64,000 nucleotides of DNA. It comes from Amphibalanus amphitrite. Lineage: Eukaryota; Arthropoda; Thecostraca; Balanomorpha; Balanidae. Within the stretch, counting starts at the first letter, position 1; every line of letters begins with the position of its first letter. The position numbers and the translations under genes are program-made. Under the pieces are notes generated by a model that saw only the letters and a program-made list of their open reading frames with translations, made no database searches and had not been told where the DNA came from. The DNA is taken from contig NW_024881784.1 in NCBI RefSeq assembly GCF_019059575.1, positions 558,001-622,000 of the forward strand. Reading direction: 5' to 3'. This document shows positions 1-11,519 of this stretch, one piece after another.

Positions 1-1302
1 ATTACTAATCAATGCCACTTTTATCAGACCTATAGTCGCTGCCATTTATCTACGGGAACTGTTCTCGCGTCATGTTATTGCTCTCATTTCTCACAATTAC
101 ACCACATCTCCGAACCTCGCTATTTACATTTATTAGCAGAGCAATGCCTCACGGCGTAGCGTCCGATACGGCATTTCCGTAATGGATATACGCATAGTAG
201 CCTGGTGGGTATAAATCAACAGTGACCTATTGCGTAGGTCACACATCGTCAAGCACAGCAGCGCACGGATTATGTAACATACCACAGGTGAATCCCTACC
301 AAATGAAGAAAGAAAATGTTTACAAGCAGCCAAAAGAAAACACAATACAGTAAACAGTAGCGTCGGAACTTCAACATTGCAGAAGCGCAATAGTAACCAC
401 ATAAATCGGTTCTATTGATATTTCCACCCGCGTATAACGTCTGATTTCTCAGCGAAGTTCTAAATTATCTGTAAATTTTATTTAACTTTAAAGGGAATAG
501 TTCACTTTCACGAAATTAGTTTTTTGGAATGGATTTATGATTTTTATGCTCAAAATGATCAGCAAAGAATATAAAACCTTTTTATAAAAAAGATTATTTT
601 CTATATTTTAATATAGGAAGAACTCTTCAGTTTTAAAAGAGCGAAATGACCCCTGCAAGGCACACATCCCTGAAGTAAGGCACCTTTTTCGGGACCAGAA
701 ATGGAATATATTTGCCTAGGGTGATCGTTGGGCCGTAAAAGCTCCTGATTTGTGCTTGTCTCAGCTCAAGCTACGGAACTGCTATTCCGGTTCAAAACCC
801 CATGGTGAACTATTTCCTTTAAGACTATTTAAATATAGTGGTAAAAAATATTTTGCTGATGAGATTTCGCATTGTTTACTTTTCAAGTAGGTATGGCTTG
901 AGCTGGAAAGTAAGCACAACACTTTCGATTATTTTCTTAATAGCTTTTGACCTCGATATGTAATTAGAGGTTATGAGGAGCCGAGAACAAGCAAGGTGCT
1001 CGGTCTCCACCCACATCCTCACACATTTGGTAGTTGGAGTTTACCGACGGCAGGGCGGCGGTTGAGTTGCGTTTAGATACAGAGTCAGGTTTGCTTTCAC
1101 CAGGCAGAAATCAATCATGCATTTCATTTTCGATATGAACTGAAGACATAAGCGTATCCGCAAACATCGCACACAATGAACATGCACTGACGGATCCAGA
1201 AAAGTGGCTTTGGAAGCTGTGGGGGGCGTACTCTGTAAAAAAAAAGTTCTACAAATTCGAAAAAAAACTCGGAATCGCTTGCTTTTGCCGCTGTTGTGCA
1301 GT
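1..1302. other. Intergenic stretch, nothing recognised
   Basis: No open reading frame here looks like a known protein, and no paired splice sites or terminal repeats stand out. The stretch is AT-rich up to about 960 and then mixed. It ends at the TTAA that begins the first piggyBac-like element. Confidence 0.5.
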
Positions 1303-2487
1303 TTAACCCGCGCCGTGCTGGGGGGGGGGCGTTTTTACGCCCCCCCCCCTCAGGTTTTTCGCGAATATCTCAAAAACGGCGGCGCGCAGCGCCGCCGTTT
1401 TTGGTACACGTGTTCCTACATCATTTCCGCACATGTTGTGAAAATTTCAGACCTAGGCCGTTCAAGGTCAGGTCACCAGGTCACGTCAAGTGACCTTACC
1501 TCAGAAAAAGTTCAAAGGCTCGCTATAGCTACACCGACTGAACGATCACTTTGAAACTTTCAGCGATTGATATGAGTAACAGTATGTATAAAATGTATAT
1601 CTCGGATTTTTGATATCTGTGACCTAAGGTCAGGTCAATTTTGAGACCTCTCCATTATAAGTCAATGGGAGAAAATTGAAATGCGCCTCTTTTGGACGAA
1701 TATCATTCAAAACGCTCTCAAACATCGGTTCATAGGTAAACATGACACACTGAATAGGAAAAATGCACCTGTGACCCCACTGTGTGCCCCTGAGGTCATC
1801 TCAGGTCATGAACGGTCGCCAGCAGTTTTTTGGCTATAACTTTTGATAGAGACGTGCTAGAGCGGTGAAAACACGTCAGATGTGTTCAGCTCGACGATAC
1901 GGATCGACTAATATGCAACATGACCCTTTTCGGTCAGGTCATGACCTTGACCTGAGGTCAAATTTTCAAAATGACCTTTCAAGGTCAACGAATAGTTCAT
2001 TCGACGCGTCTCGACGAGAGGAACACGATGCTGGCAAAAGTAATGTCATGGCGCTTATGAGTCAAAAGTTATTGACGAAAAAACGTTTTTCGTAAAAACG
2101 GCTATTTTTGGAGTTTTTGCCCTCTGGAGGCTAAACCGTTGACCTGAGGTCAAATCTGAGAACATTACTCAGAAAGGTCTGTAAAAGGGCTATCGAATGC
2201 GCTTTTCCGCGGCGCTGTAGCTCTATCGGTTCCCGAGATACCCGTTGGCAGTTTCCAAAATGTTGAAATAGTCAACATTTTACCTTTGGTGACCTCTGGT
2301 GACCTGACCTTTGACCTGACCCAAAAAATGACCGAAGTGTTTTCGTCCTTATTTTTGACGCTCTTTCGATTGCCGCTTACCGCGTGTCGCTACGTGGCCC
2401 AGGAGCCGAGTTAGACGGGGGGCGTGAAAACGCCCCCCCCCCCAGCACTCGGCGGAAAGTTCAGGCCACCAGCACGGCGCGGGTTAA
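1303..2487 (-). mobile_element. Non-autonomous piggyBac-like element, copy 1
   Basis: A TTAA lies on each side (1303-1306 and 2484-2487), and the inner ends are CCCGCGCCGTGCTGG and its exact inverse, 15 bp. Inside each tip is a poly-G/poly-C hairpin whose short stem is GCGT/ACGC at both ends. The right end carries the tag GTGCTGG twice, about 20 bp apart; the left end carries it once. The interior has many AGGTCA/TGACCT half-sites and no transposase. TTAA targets and CCC/GGG ends are known for the piggyBac superfamily; other TTAA-using groups such as Kolobok cannot be excluded. The interior matches the copies starting at 56878 (same direction) and 18949 (opposite). The strand given is relative to the copy at 49277. 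Confidence 0.8.
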
Positions 2488-3743
2488 AGCAAACTTTACC
2501 AATACAGTTGCTAAGTTTCCGGTTCAGCGAGGAACATGACAAATATTCACCGAGTTCGGATCCTGTAGGAGAGAAAAATGTCCCAAATGCCCTCTCCGAT
2601 CCGCCAGTGTATACATCTTCCTGAGGAGAGAAAAATCAACGCCGAAAACTTTCAAACCACGTTCACCTTGAATCCATCCACTTTAGCAGACTAGCTTCCA
2701 AGTACCTGAAAAAGATAACGTTCCACCAAACCCACTAAACACAATCTTGCAGTTGTAGATTTGCGACCTCAGGAGCTCTTAAAGTTTCTGTTAGTAGAGA
2801 GAAGCGAGGCAGGCATCCGCGCCTTTTTGGTGACACCACAGGCATCTTCGGCAACGGGGTCACTGGCAGATAACTGCCGTGACCGACACGACTGATCTGA
2901 CCATTCTCAACTTCGGACGAGAGCACCGGCGCCACCCATCGGCGGGCTCGGATCAGCGCTGTGTGGCATCCCGTTGTCTTGTCAGCCCTCCACGCTGCGG
3001 CTCTTCTTCTTCAGCAGCACCATCGCTAACCATTAGTAAATCATTGCCAAATTGGCCCGGTCAATCAATGAATGAAAGTTTGGCCGCCCAAATATACTGG
3101 ACGGTTCCTCAAGACGGACGGACGTATGCCAACACAACCAAAGCATCCTTGTACAATGTAGATTATACATGTAGGTACATTGTACATTGTACATACGATA
3201 CACATAAGAATTAGGATCCAAACGCACACATCATACAATCGCAACTTCACGTTAAAAAGAAAAAGAAAATCTGATGGATCCCAACAAGATGGCTTTCACG
3301 GATCCACTTAAAATAGTTGGCCAACCAATAGCATAGATCATTAGGTAAAATATATGGCTATTCTGATTGAGAATGCATCGAGATACAGAAAGTCTATGCC
3401 ATAATTCGATCGTTATCGATCACTGACAAGGTACTAAGGTAGGTAAAAGAAGCTGCACTAAAACTAATTTCTATTCATGGAATGAACCCGAGCCAGCCTT
3501 GCTTGCACTGAGCATTATGAGCTCATTTCAAAGCAAACCAGCATCCATATTGTCGGGAGGCTCTAAAACCACAATACTAGTTACAATGAAGAAGATTGGA
3601 TAATATTGAAATGAGCCGCGAGGCATAGAAACGATCAGCCGACAAACGTTTAAACTTTGGCATCTACATAAATGCTCCCGTTTCTCGGGACCGCGCGATC
3701 AGATGGTAAGGGGGTCGAGGACTGCGCAATGAGCTCTGCTTAC
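2488..3743. other. Intergenic stretch with short ATGTAC-rich repeats
   Basis: No gene is recognised. A reading frame on the minus strand at about 2735-2990 has moderate codon-like composition but no recognisable domain. Around 3150-3200 there is a small palindromic patch built from TACATGTA and TACATTGTACA motifs. Confidence 0.4.
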
Positions 3744-3834
3744 CTTCAATCCAAGCCTTGGCTCGGTCAATCCGTCCATTCAAATTTTGAGTTATTTCTT
3801 TTTTGCAAATATCATTAACTACTTGATACATGTG
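3744..3834 (-). CDS. Candidate internal exon, unknown protein
   Basis: A 91-nt open segment is bounded on the minus strand by a pyrimidine-rich acceptor ending in AG just before 3834 and a good donor, GTAAGC, just after 3744. In the open frame it encodes about 30 residues beginning HMYQVVNDICKKEI and ending near AKAWIE, a balanced, protein-like composition in AT-rich surroundings. It enters in phase 0 and leaves in phase 1. The family is not recognised, and no neighbouring exon was found that clearly belongs with it. It could be a chance open frame. Confidence 0.3.
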
Positions 3835-4527
3835 CTCATTAAAGAAGGGATGAACAAATAGAAAACAATGAATCAATAGAACGCATAATATGTCTTCAAA
3901 ATACTTCAAAAACACTTCACACCTGAGAAACGAAGCAAGCCTGTATGTTTTATTTGGTGCCAGTCGTTGGACCAAATGAAATGACGCTCGGATGGTGGCA
4001 TTACTTCATTGGGGTTTAAGAGCGCGTCAACTACAGGTCATTTATGTTGGTGGAATTGTAGTGAGACAAAACACAACAGCAAAAATGAGAAAGCACGCAA
4101 TAAATCTATGACGGCAAACCAACATCAATCCGGTTCCTTGGAAACCAAAGACCGAGTCGTGTTTTCTTTGGAGATTCATTATGAAGCCATAATGTCGTGA
4201 TTGTTTGGGAGCCAAAATGACTGATGCGTTCTACGTCGAATTTTCATTAACTCCCATCAGAGAGAAAAGTGAGTCCTATGGAAGCCATTGCGAGAGCGAG
4301 GTACCTGTTCGCTAGATCAACATTTCGCGGGATACATAACTGCAATTTCAAAGCACAGGAGTTGTAGCAAGAACATGTTGAACCGTCAATGAGGAGTCCT
4401 AAGATTTAATTGGTCTTGGGTCATCAGAGTACAAACAATGCGCGGTAATGTCAAATGTTCAATTTTAAGCCTGAAAGCAATATTTCTGCAATATTTTCTG
4501 CTGAAACCTTTAAAATTTGTACGCATA
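3835..4527. other. Intergenic or intronic stretch, nothing recognised
   Basis: This is moderately AT-rich sequence with no supported gene or terminal repeat. It leads up to the element that begins at 4528. Confidence 0.4.
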
Positions 4528-5710
4528 TTAGCGCCCGCGCCCCACTGGGGGGGGGGGGCTGTTCATAGCCCCCCCCCCTCCCGTTTTTCTGCAATAACTT
4601 CCAAACCACTGACGTATCGACGCCAAACTTTCAGTAGGTACCTTTGGCTGCATCAATTTGACACCTTGTGTCAAAATTTGAACTTCGTACGGCCGAACAT
4701 GACGTCAGAGTGACGTCATGTTCGGCCGATTTCGACGCAAAACATTGAACCACGGCAATCGCTCCCAAGAGCTCAGTTTTTGAGCTAGATCCAAGTTCTT
4801 TGCATGAAAGCACTCAAAACTGACTGCGCTATCAAACTGCAATCTCGGATTGTCAAAATTTTTTGAAAATTGTATAAAATAATATTCAAAATTTATATTT
4901 TTATATTTTTTCAAAAAGTTTTTTGACTTTTCGAAAAAAAAAACGGAATATATGTGACAGAACGCAGGCTTATGACTATCGCTAGCAAGTTTTAGCTAAA
5001 TATCTTCAAAAATGGCCAAGTTATACGCATTATTGCAAAAAATTCACAATTATTAATTTTTATAATCAATTTTTCAGTACGTATTTGACATCGTATACCA
5101 ATATAAACAGCACCATCGTGTTCCTGAGCTCAAACTGCATCCAATAGACACCGTTTTTGTTGAAAAAATTAAACTTCAAAATTTTAACTTTTTTGACCTG
5201 AAAGTGACCTGACCTAAGCTAAATTCGACTCAAAATGACCTCGAATGACACATACGACATCAAATTCGAAATATATGGCCTAAATGGACCATAAAACATG
5301 TGTCACGTGACCGACGCATGATATAATATTTCCGTGACCTGTGATGACCTGACCCTGACCTGAAAATCAAAGTACATGTTTGGTACCCTCAAGGTATCTA
5401 GGGCATCTGTTCACGAGTGTGTAAACCAAAAATGAGCCTGATCTGACTTGTAAGACGGCGGCCAGAGCCCAAAATGTGAACAAGCTGAAATGCTAATAAT
5501 TTTTACTTTGACCTGACCTGTGACGTCATCGGTGACCTCGAGGTCAATGAAATTAGGTTTCTTTCGACAGTTTTTCCGGGGCTATCAGACGCCGTTTAAA
5601 TTTTGACGATCGGCCCAGTAGTTTCGGAGTTAGGAGGGGGGGCTATGGAGAGCCCCCCCCCCCCCTCAGTAGGGCGTGTTATACGCAGATCCCAGTGGGG
5701 CGCGGGTTAG
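4528..5710 (-). mobile_element. Non-autonomous piggyBac-like element, copy 2
   Basis: The ends are CCCGCGCCCCACTGGG (from 4534) and its inverse (to 5706), followed by TTAG (5707-5710). On the left, TTAG is separated from the tip by an extra CG, so the target duplication has decayed. Both ends carry a poly-G/poly-C hairpin closed by GCT/AGC. The tag CCACTGGG recurs at the right end as a diverged copy 17 bp further in. The interior is the reverse of the copy at 49277. It includes a perfect palindrome at 4690-4728 made of two TGACGTCA sites three bases apart. It has many TGACCT motifs and no transposase. Confidence 0.75.
4690..4728. repeat. Palindrome with two CRE-like sites
   Basis: Two 18-bp arms, each containing TGACGTCA, flank the 3-bp spacer GAG. 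The same TGACGTCA-N3-TGACGTCA arrangement appears in related elements at 14979-14997, 50260-50278 and about 62285-62303. TGACGTCA is the consensus site of CREB/ATF bZIP factors; any activity here is inference. Confidence 0.7.
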
Positions 5711-7624
5711 GGAACATCATGTGGCCAAAAACACTTTGGCTTCGTACATTTTGTTATTTAAAGCTTAGATCTCCCCCAGTTAGGGCGAGGATGCGAATGA
5801 TCTAAGAACTAAGAAGCGATCAAATAAACATTACAGCTTTCCTAAAATACTGAATGAGAATCGGACATTCGGGAGAGGCGCAGATAGTGCGATCTGGAAG
5901 GTGCCGAAAACTGGAAACGACTGTGTGAGCCGAACCAACGCAGGCCTCCGGTCACTCTGAAAGATCGGGCTATGCGGCGGCTAAGGGCACGCGACCGGCC
6001 TCGAGTCAAACACCACCACTGAACACAAGGAACAGGAATCCTGACAAACCGGCAACGAGCTTAAACTAAGAGAGAAAATGTAAAATGTTACCGAGCCCGA
6101 TGCACGCCAGAAGTCACTCCCAGGCGACGCCACTCCGGCATCTGTAGAGGAAAGTGAAGGTTCATTTAGCCCCTATGTGGAAGAAATCATAACGCTAATA
6201 AAAGGAGAGTAATATTGATTGGAAAACAACGGTAAGAATAAATGTTACATTAATCGGATTTACACGGCATAAAAACGTCCACGATAAGGTAGCAACGGTT
6301 ACTCAAGTTCTGATAAGGAATAATGTAAAACTGGCTTACCGATTTTGCTAGTCCGATGCGGAAGCTTTCCACGATAGACCACTGCGGCTTTGCGGTCAGC
6401 AAAACGGCAAAAAAACAGCGAGGGCCGCACAGTGAAGGGCAGCATGCAGTGCCCTACTACGGACGTCAACCAAACAATGGATCGGCATGAGTGACAGCTT
6501 CAGACAGGGTAGGACTTGAAAGAGATTGGGATTGGGAAGTCGACACTCCAATACTAGTAGAACGCGGGTTATTGAAGCCAATAGATAAAATGTGAAAGCT
6601 TACCTGAATGAGATTATAATGTGTTTACTTATCCCCTCAGGGATAAGCACCAGCTTATTAAGTAGGTTCGTCCAATCAGCCCCGGAATGTCTGTACAATT
6701 GGCTAAGTTCAAGATACTGGCTTTATGAATTAAACATCTATATCCATTTGAAGCAGCTAATGGGAATAGTTCCTAATGCTGTTCTTTTCAGTAAATGTCT
6801 TGATATCTTCTGCTGAGAAAAGCATCATTAATTTATAAGCATTGAAGAGTTGAACTGAAGGATATACAGGGTTATATAATAATTGAAAAAAGGTTCTTCC
6901 TTAACTGATAAATCTAGAAAAATAGTGAAGCAACGTGTGCCAATTTACATAGCTTACAGTATAATTATCAAGTTTAAGTTGTTATGCACATCAGTTAGTT
7001 TGATGACCAGACCAAAAGCCACACTTTGGTGTTGTTCCAGTTGGCAGTGGTATGTGATTAGGGGCACTCATACATGGTCTAATTTCCCAAAAGAAGTAAA
7101 AATATACCTTTTGCTGCATCCATTGGTCCACCATCCCATCAAAGAATAAAAAAGTACCTACTCTGGTAATTCGTCGCGTGTTTTCCGGCATCGCCAGCTC
7201 CATTGTTGCTCATAACACAGAGAAAAGTAAAAATAATACCTTGGTCTCGGATCCATCTGTAGACCCTTGCCAACACCATGCATGGCCTCAGTGTGTTAAA
7301 GATAATTAAAGTGTACAGACCTGGCTGTATACTTTTTACCACACCAGACGAGTCTGTGAAAAAAGAGTGATGGTACTAAGAATTGAGCCCTCAGTGTCAC
7401 ACTAGTTCCCCAATTGTAGGTATGAGTATACTGACACAGAAATAAACACCAGCACACTGATCAACAGATGGATATTTGATATGTCTGCACTAAGCAAGTG
7501 GATACCCTTATCTTAAAAGTGAGGGATGCCTGAGATAAGTACACTTGCTTTCAATAATTACCAACACATTTCAAAGCAGCGCTGATGTTTTGCCTGCATT
7601 AAGGAAACAAAGACAAAATCTTAC
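5711..7624. other. Stretch left of the TIA-1-like exon, no supported exon
   Basis: If the TIA-1-like gene continues to the left, this is intron. I looked on the minus strand for the next RRM segment (the GNDPY-type coding) and did not find it. A short frame at 7213-7158 starting MSNNGAGDAGKH is open but unsupported. No terminal repeats are apparent. Confidence 0.35.
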
Positions 7625-7721
7625 CTCAGCAATAATTTTGCAGCTCTTCACTTGACCTATGGTGCTGAAGAGTGCAATGACAAGATCCTCAGTGACAGCT
7701 GGATCCAGGTTTCCAACATAG
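7625..7721 (-). CDS. TIA-1/Rox8-like RNA-binding protein, first RRM exon (partial gene)
   Basis: This 97-nt exon encodes 32 residues beginning YVGNLDPAVTEDLVIALFST and ending SCKIIAE. This is the start of the first RNA-recognition motif (RNP2 box YVGNL) of the TIA-1/TIAR family, called Rox8 in Drosophila. These nuclear and cytoplasmic proteins bind U-rich RNA, influence 5' splice-site choice and form stress granules. The acceptor (TTTATTCCAG before 7721) and donor (GTAAGA after 7625) are good. The exon starts in phase 1 and ends on a codon boundary, right after the segment that precedes GNDPY in TIA-1, where I recall an intron in vertebrate TIA1. The start-codon exon and later exons were not found, so the rest must lie in long introns or outside the window. 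Confidence 0.75.
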
Positions 7722-7971
7722 CTGGAATAAACCAGAATACCAAATCAATACATATGCTAATCAGAAGGTACCTAGTCTAATAGGTACAGCCAATGATGGC
7801 GTGCCAATTTATTTCAATAGGTATTGATATGTATTCACACCACACACCTATATTTTATAAATAAAAACATTTTATGACGGTACACCGTTATCTACATTTC
7901 AAGGTAAAAATGAATATATTTATATCTTTCTACTGCCGATTTATAACAGACTTCTGCTTATAGTTTTGCTG

Positions 7972-9088
7972 TACCGTAAAATGGGGTGTTAAGGGACAGT
8001 GGGGTGTTAAGGGACAGTTGCATGGGAAAAACTTTGAGTCATATTAACTTCCTAATTTGAGAAGGTTCAATAAAAACTTCAGTGTGGTAGTTGACACTGT
8101 TTTGCTCTTGACCATAGGAGAAAATGGTATGGTTTTTCATGCAAGTGATTTGGTTCAAAAATGGATTTGAAAATCATGCTACATTTTCACAAAATTGAAA
8201 CATCTCCAAAACTCTGTGTGTACCACATAAACTAGTGGGTGTACAGGGAAAATGAATGCATAGGTGTATTGTCACATGTATTGCACATGTTTCCTGAAAA
8301 ACTTGTGCAAATCCACCCATTCATTCATCATCCTCTTCCTCTTTTCCGGATACATGCATATTTTGAGGTGGATGTGGGGTGCTAAGGAACAGGGAAGAAA
8401 AAATAAAAATAATATCTAAATATAATTTAATTAAGTAGGCATGGAAAACACCAAATTCCACATAAAATGCTGGCAAGTTCATGCTTTTATCTCCAATACA
8501 TCTTAAGTTATGTAACAAAACATCTCAACACTCTTTTACAATGATGGGTCAATGGAGACTGATGTAAGTAAATGTGATGTCATCATAAAAAGGCTAAAAC
8601 AAAGAGGGCAACATAATGACAAGTGACAAGCTTCAACATGGGTTTTTATTGATGACAGAAGATTACTTTTTGGTTCTGTTTACCTTATAATTAGCACATT
8701 TTCCACAAGCGTAAACAGCATTACACGTAATTGGCTAAAAAGGTCATTAGTGGTGAATGAACCTGACTTGTTTTGTGACAGAATATGCAAAACATTTCAA
8801 TAAATAAATTGTGTGCCCTTCCACACCCCAATTGTGGGCATTTGATGACCATTTCTTGGAATAATATAGGTGTCCCTTAACACCCCACATTGGGGTGCTA
8901 AGGGACAGTGATGAAAAATAATAAAAAATAATATGCAGGCATAAATCTTAAAAACTTAAATGTGGCAGGCATGTAAAGCACCAAATTCCACATAAAATGC
9001 TGACAATTTGATGCTTCTATCTCCAACCCTTCTTGAGTTATATAACAAAACACCTCAAAACTGTCCCTTAACACCCCGTTTTACGGTA
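7972..9088. mobile_element. Tc1/mariner-like non-autonomous element (TA-flanked)
   Basis: The inverted ends read CCGTAAAATGGGGTGTTAAG (from 7974) and its near-inverse (to 9086), each flanked by TA. At least 26 bp of each end match. The 1.1 kb interior has no transposase. It holds an internal duplication: about 90 bp near 8440-8530 recur at 8965-9063. The tip motif also recurs internally at about 7989, 8370 and 8875. TA duplication is characteristic of the Tc1/mariner group. Confidence 0.75.
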
Positions 9089-9492
9089 TTTGTATTTTCA
9101 TCGTCAGCAATGCATGGTTATTTGAATCTTATAGTTTATGTTGTTATTGAACATCAAAAGCAAATGCTGACAGAAAGGGCAAATTTATTAATCTGCTTAT
9201 TCATACATGGTAGGTAAGGTAAATAAGGAACTTTAAGCATAGGAAATATAGTGATTGTCAATGAAAAATATTACTATCCTAAAGGCTGAGCTACAATATG
9301 CGTGACCATCCAGGAAATTCAAATTATGTACATGATCTGCAGTTCTGTGATTGCGAGACTCCCTTGATATCGGTTTCTGCGATTTTCCAGAGCTTCCGTG
9401 AATTATTGTATGCTGACGTAATAATAACAACTAATAAATGGTTTCGCAACAAACACCTAAGTTTGCTGTCTTCTATACTATTTTATTGATAA
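9089..9492. other. AT-rich spacer
   Basis: No gene is recognised. Its right edge holds TTTATT at 9482-9487, which reads AATAAA on the minus strand and could serve the candidate terminal exon next to it. Confidence 0.35.
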
Positions 9493-9789
9493 TTAGTTTA
9501 TTTTGTTATAAAACATCAAAAACACATGAAAATTAAAAAAACAATTATTAATTATGTCACTTGGATTCATACTGTCCGCCACCAAGTGCGCCAACAACTG
9601 TCTCATATCACGCAATCTCTCAGATTCTGCAAACAAGTTTGTAGCTCTGTACTGAACGTCCGGGATTTCCTTGACTGAATCTGCGTGACCCCAGTGTAGC
9701 CGACCCTGTGTATTTCCTATAAGCTGAACTTGACCTGCGTACCGATTTTCTGCAAAACCCGCAAACTCGCAGATCACGGACGTAGGATC
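9493..9789 (-). CDS. Candidate 3'-terminal exon, unknown protein
   Basis: From an acceptor (CACAACGCAG before 9789) an open frame of 98 codons runs to a TAA at 9493-9495, with an AATAAA on the same strand a few bases beyond. The peptide begins DPTSVICEFAGFAENRYAGQ and includes LFAESERLRDMRQLLAHLV, a mixed, protein-like composition, but ends in a low-quality AT-rich stretch. No family is recognised, and no upstream exon could be joined to it. It lies on the same strand as the TIA-1-like exon but upstream of it, so it would be a separate gene or a chance frame. Confidence 0.3.
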   Translation of the reverse strand, partial: DPTSVICEFAGFAENRYAGQVQLIGNTQGRLHWGHADSVKEIPDVQYRATNLFAESERLRDMRQLLAHLVADSMNPSDIINNCFFNFHVFLMFYNKIN

Positions 9790-10877
9790 CTGCGTTGTGT
9801 AGCTAGACCTTAATCCAGACCATAGAGCGAGTCAAATAACACAGTACCTAGCAACTTTTTAAATGTGACAAACCATCTGAAATCACTACCTCAATAACAT
9901 ATATTAATAAGAAACAGGCAGTGGCTAGCAAATAATAATTAGGTATTTTCTACACATCAAAAGTAAAATCACCAGCTTGCGCTACATCAACATCATGACA
10001 TGATGATCGCAATCCAAACTTACAGCGTGCGTTTCGTAGCGTCGCACATAGTGGAAGGCAAAATGCTGTAACTTGAAAATTATTCAAATATCATAAGCAG
10101 CGTCAATTTCGACTCTGTCATAAAATCATTAGCTATTCAATAAAAAAAAAACATTCAAGATGCTTTTCCCCCCTAAGAGGCGGGAACGTCGCGCCACAAA
10201 CGCCGCCAACGCCGCCAAACCACAAAATAATTTCAAGGATTTGTATAAAAATAAAATATCTATTATGGATAAATATTACGTCATCGAATAGAATCTAAAA
10301 ACTGAATGCAAAGTGCATGTGACTATGCACTGTGACTATAAAAAAATTAAAAAATGTATAAATGTATGTATAATGTATGCATGTATATAAATGTAAAAGG
10401 TAGAATGTTAAATGTATACTCAAAGATCAAAGTAAAAAACATTAGTGTCTTTAGTTATTGTTTGAAGTTGTGTTGGCAGTTGCAGTCTGCCGTGTGCACT
10501 CTGTGACTTACATCGAGATGGTTCAAACAAGAATCTTGGTTCAAAACAAGATTCTTGTTCAAAACAGACATCTTCGACAGCTACCACGCAGTTACCTGTA
10601 GTTTTTTTCAGAATGTGTTTGGCTCGATTCGAAGCTCATTATTGAAGCTCTCCGTGAGTTTTGGCAGCTTCAGCGTCTGGCTAAGAATTTATTTTACAAT
10701 TTGGTACAATTCTACAAAGGCACAATTTGGAATCGAATATTTTAGCGGTATGCCGCTAAAATATTCGATTCAAAACTTCTCTACAAATGCATGGAAATTC
10801 AAAAATGAGCAAGAGACGGTTATTACGTCATGAAGACGTCATTCGTGGCTGGTGGCAGCTGCCACCCAATGTCCGTT
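9790..10877. other. AT-rich stretch with a short perfect hairpin
   Basis: No gene is recognised. A GTAAGT preceded by ATCTCGAT on the minus strand near 10508 resembles a splice donor. A hairpin lies at 10730-10771. Confidence 0.35.
10730..10771. repeat. 19-bp inverted repeat
   Basis: Two perfect 19-bp arms starting GAATCGAATATTTTAGCGG flank the 4-base spacer TATG. It is AT-rich and may be a foldback remnant. Confidence 0.7.
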
Positions 10878-10985
10878 TTAACCCTCGCCGGAACTATTGG
10901 TTTTCTACCAAGGCCCTATATACCAGGTAGGGTCGTCCGGCGATTCTACCTTTTCGTGACGTCAGCTCGTGACGTCATTTGGAGT
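10878..10985 (+). mobile_element. Left-end fragment of a piggyBac-like element
   Basis: TTAA followed by CCCTCGCCGGAACTATTGG matches the extended-end layout of the CCCTCGCC subgroup (15681, 60253). Two TGACGTCA sites follow at about 10954-10975, separated by five bases. No matching right end or poly-G hairpin was found, so it is a truncated copy. Confidence 0.45.
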
Positions 10986-11203
10986 CAAGTCTCGAAGCCC
11001 CGTTCAATCTCCATGTAAATGAGCGATTTTCGAAGCACTGTAGAATGAAGTCTGCACAAGATATATCAAACCTAAGTATCTTATCTGAAAGAGCAGACAA
11101 TTTTCTGCAAGTTATCTATTACCTGTTTTTCGCTAAATCTTTTGCTTTTTTCACATGTCCCCCCCCCATGTCTCCGCAGCCTCCCTGCCGCCGGCCGCCG
11201 CGC
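10986..11203. other. Short spacer, nothing recognised
   Basis: The sequence ends in a C-run and a GC-rich patch just before the tRNA-like sequence. Confidence 0.3.
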
Positions 11204-11276
11204 GGTCGCGGTAGTGTAGTGGTTAGCGTGCCCGCGCAGTATTCCGAAGGTCCCGAGTTCGAATCTATGCGGTGCG
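11204..11276 (+). repeat. tRNA-derived sequence, SINE head or tRNA relic
   Basis: It contains an A-box-like TAGTGTAGTGGTTAGCG and a B-box-like GAGTTCGAATC at tRNA spacing. The T-stem pairs poorly and no convincing anticodon stem forms. It therefore resembles a tRNA-derived SINE head or a decayed tRNA more than a working gene. An AT-rich tail follows. Confidence 0.45.
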
Positions 11277-11519
11277 GAACTTTAATTGCAATTCCAAGCT
11301 GAATATACGCACATCCATAATAAATTATTATTCGTATAGCTAAACTGTCACCAAGCTATCCATATAAATTGACTTCACCCAAAATATCGGCAAGATTCTA
11401 TTAAAATATAAATTCAAATATGGCGGCTTGGACTGCCGCGTGCGTTAGGCTCCGCCCATAGCTCCGCCCACATGCGTGACGTCATTCGTGTTAGTGGACA
11501 CGCAGATAGATAGGGGACG

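Noticed and set aside
3146..3200. Possible promoter palindrome TACATTGTACA
   Set aside because: It is a short AT-rich repeat with no gene start nearby.
11204..11276. A functional tRNA gene
   Set aside because: A- and B-box motifs are present, but the T-stem and anticodon stem do not pair well enough.
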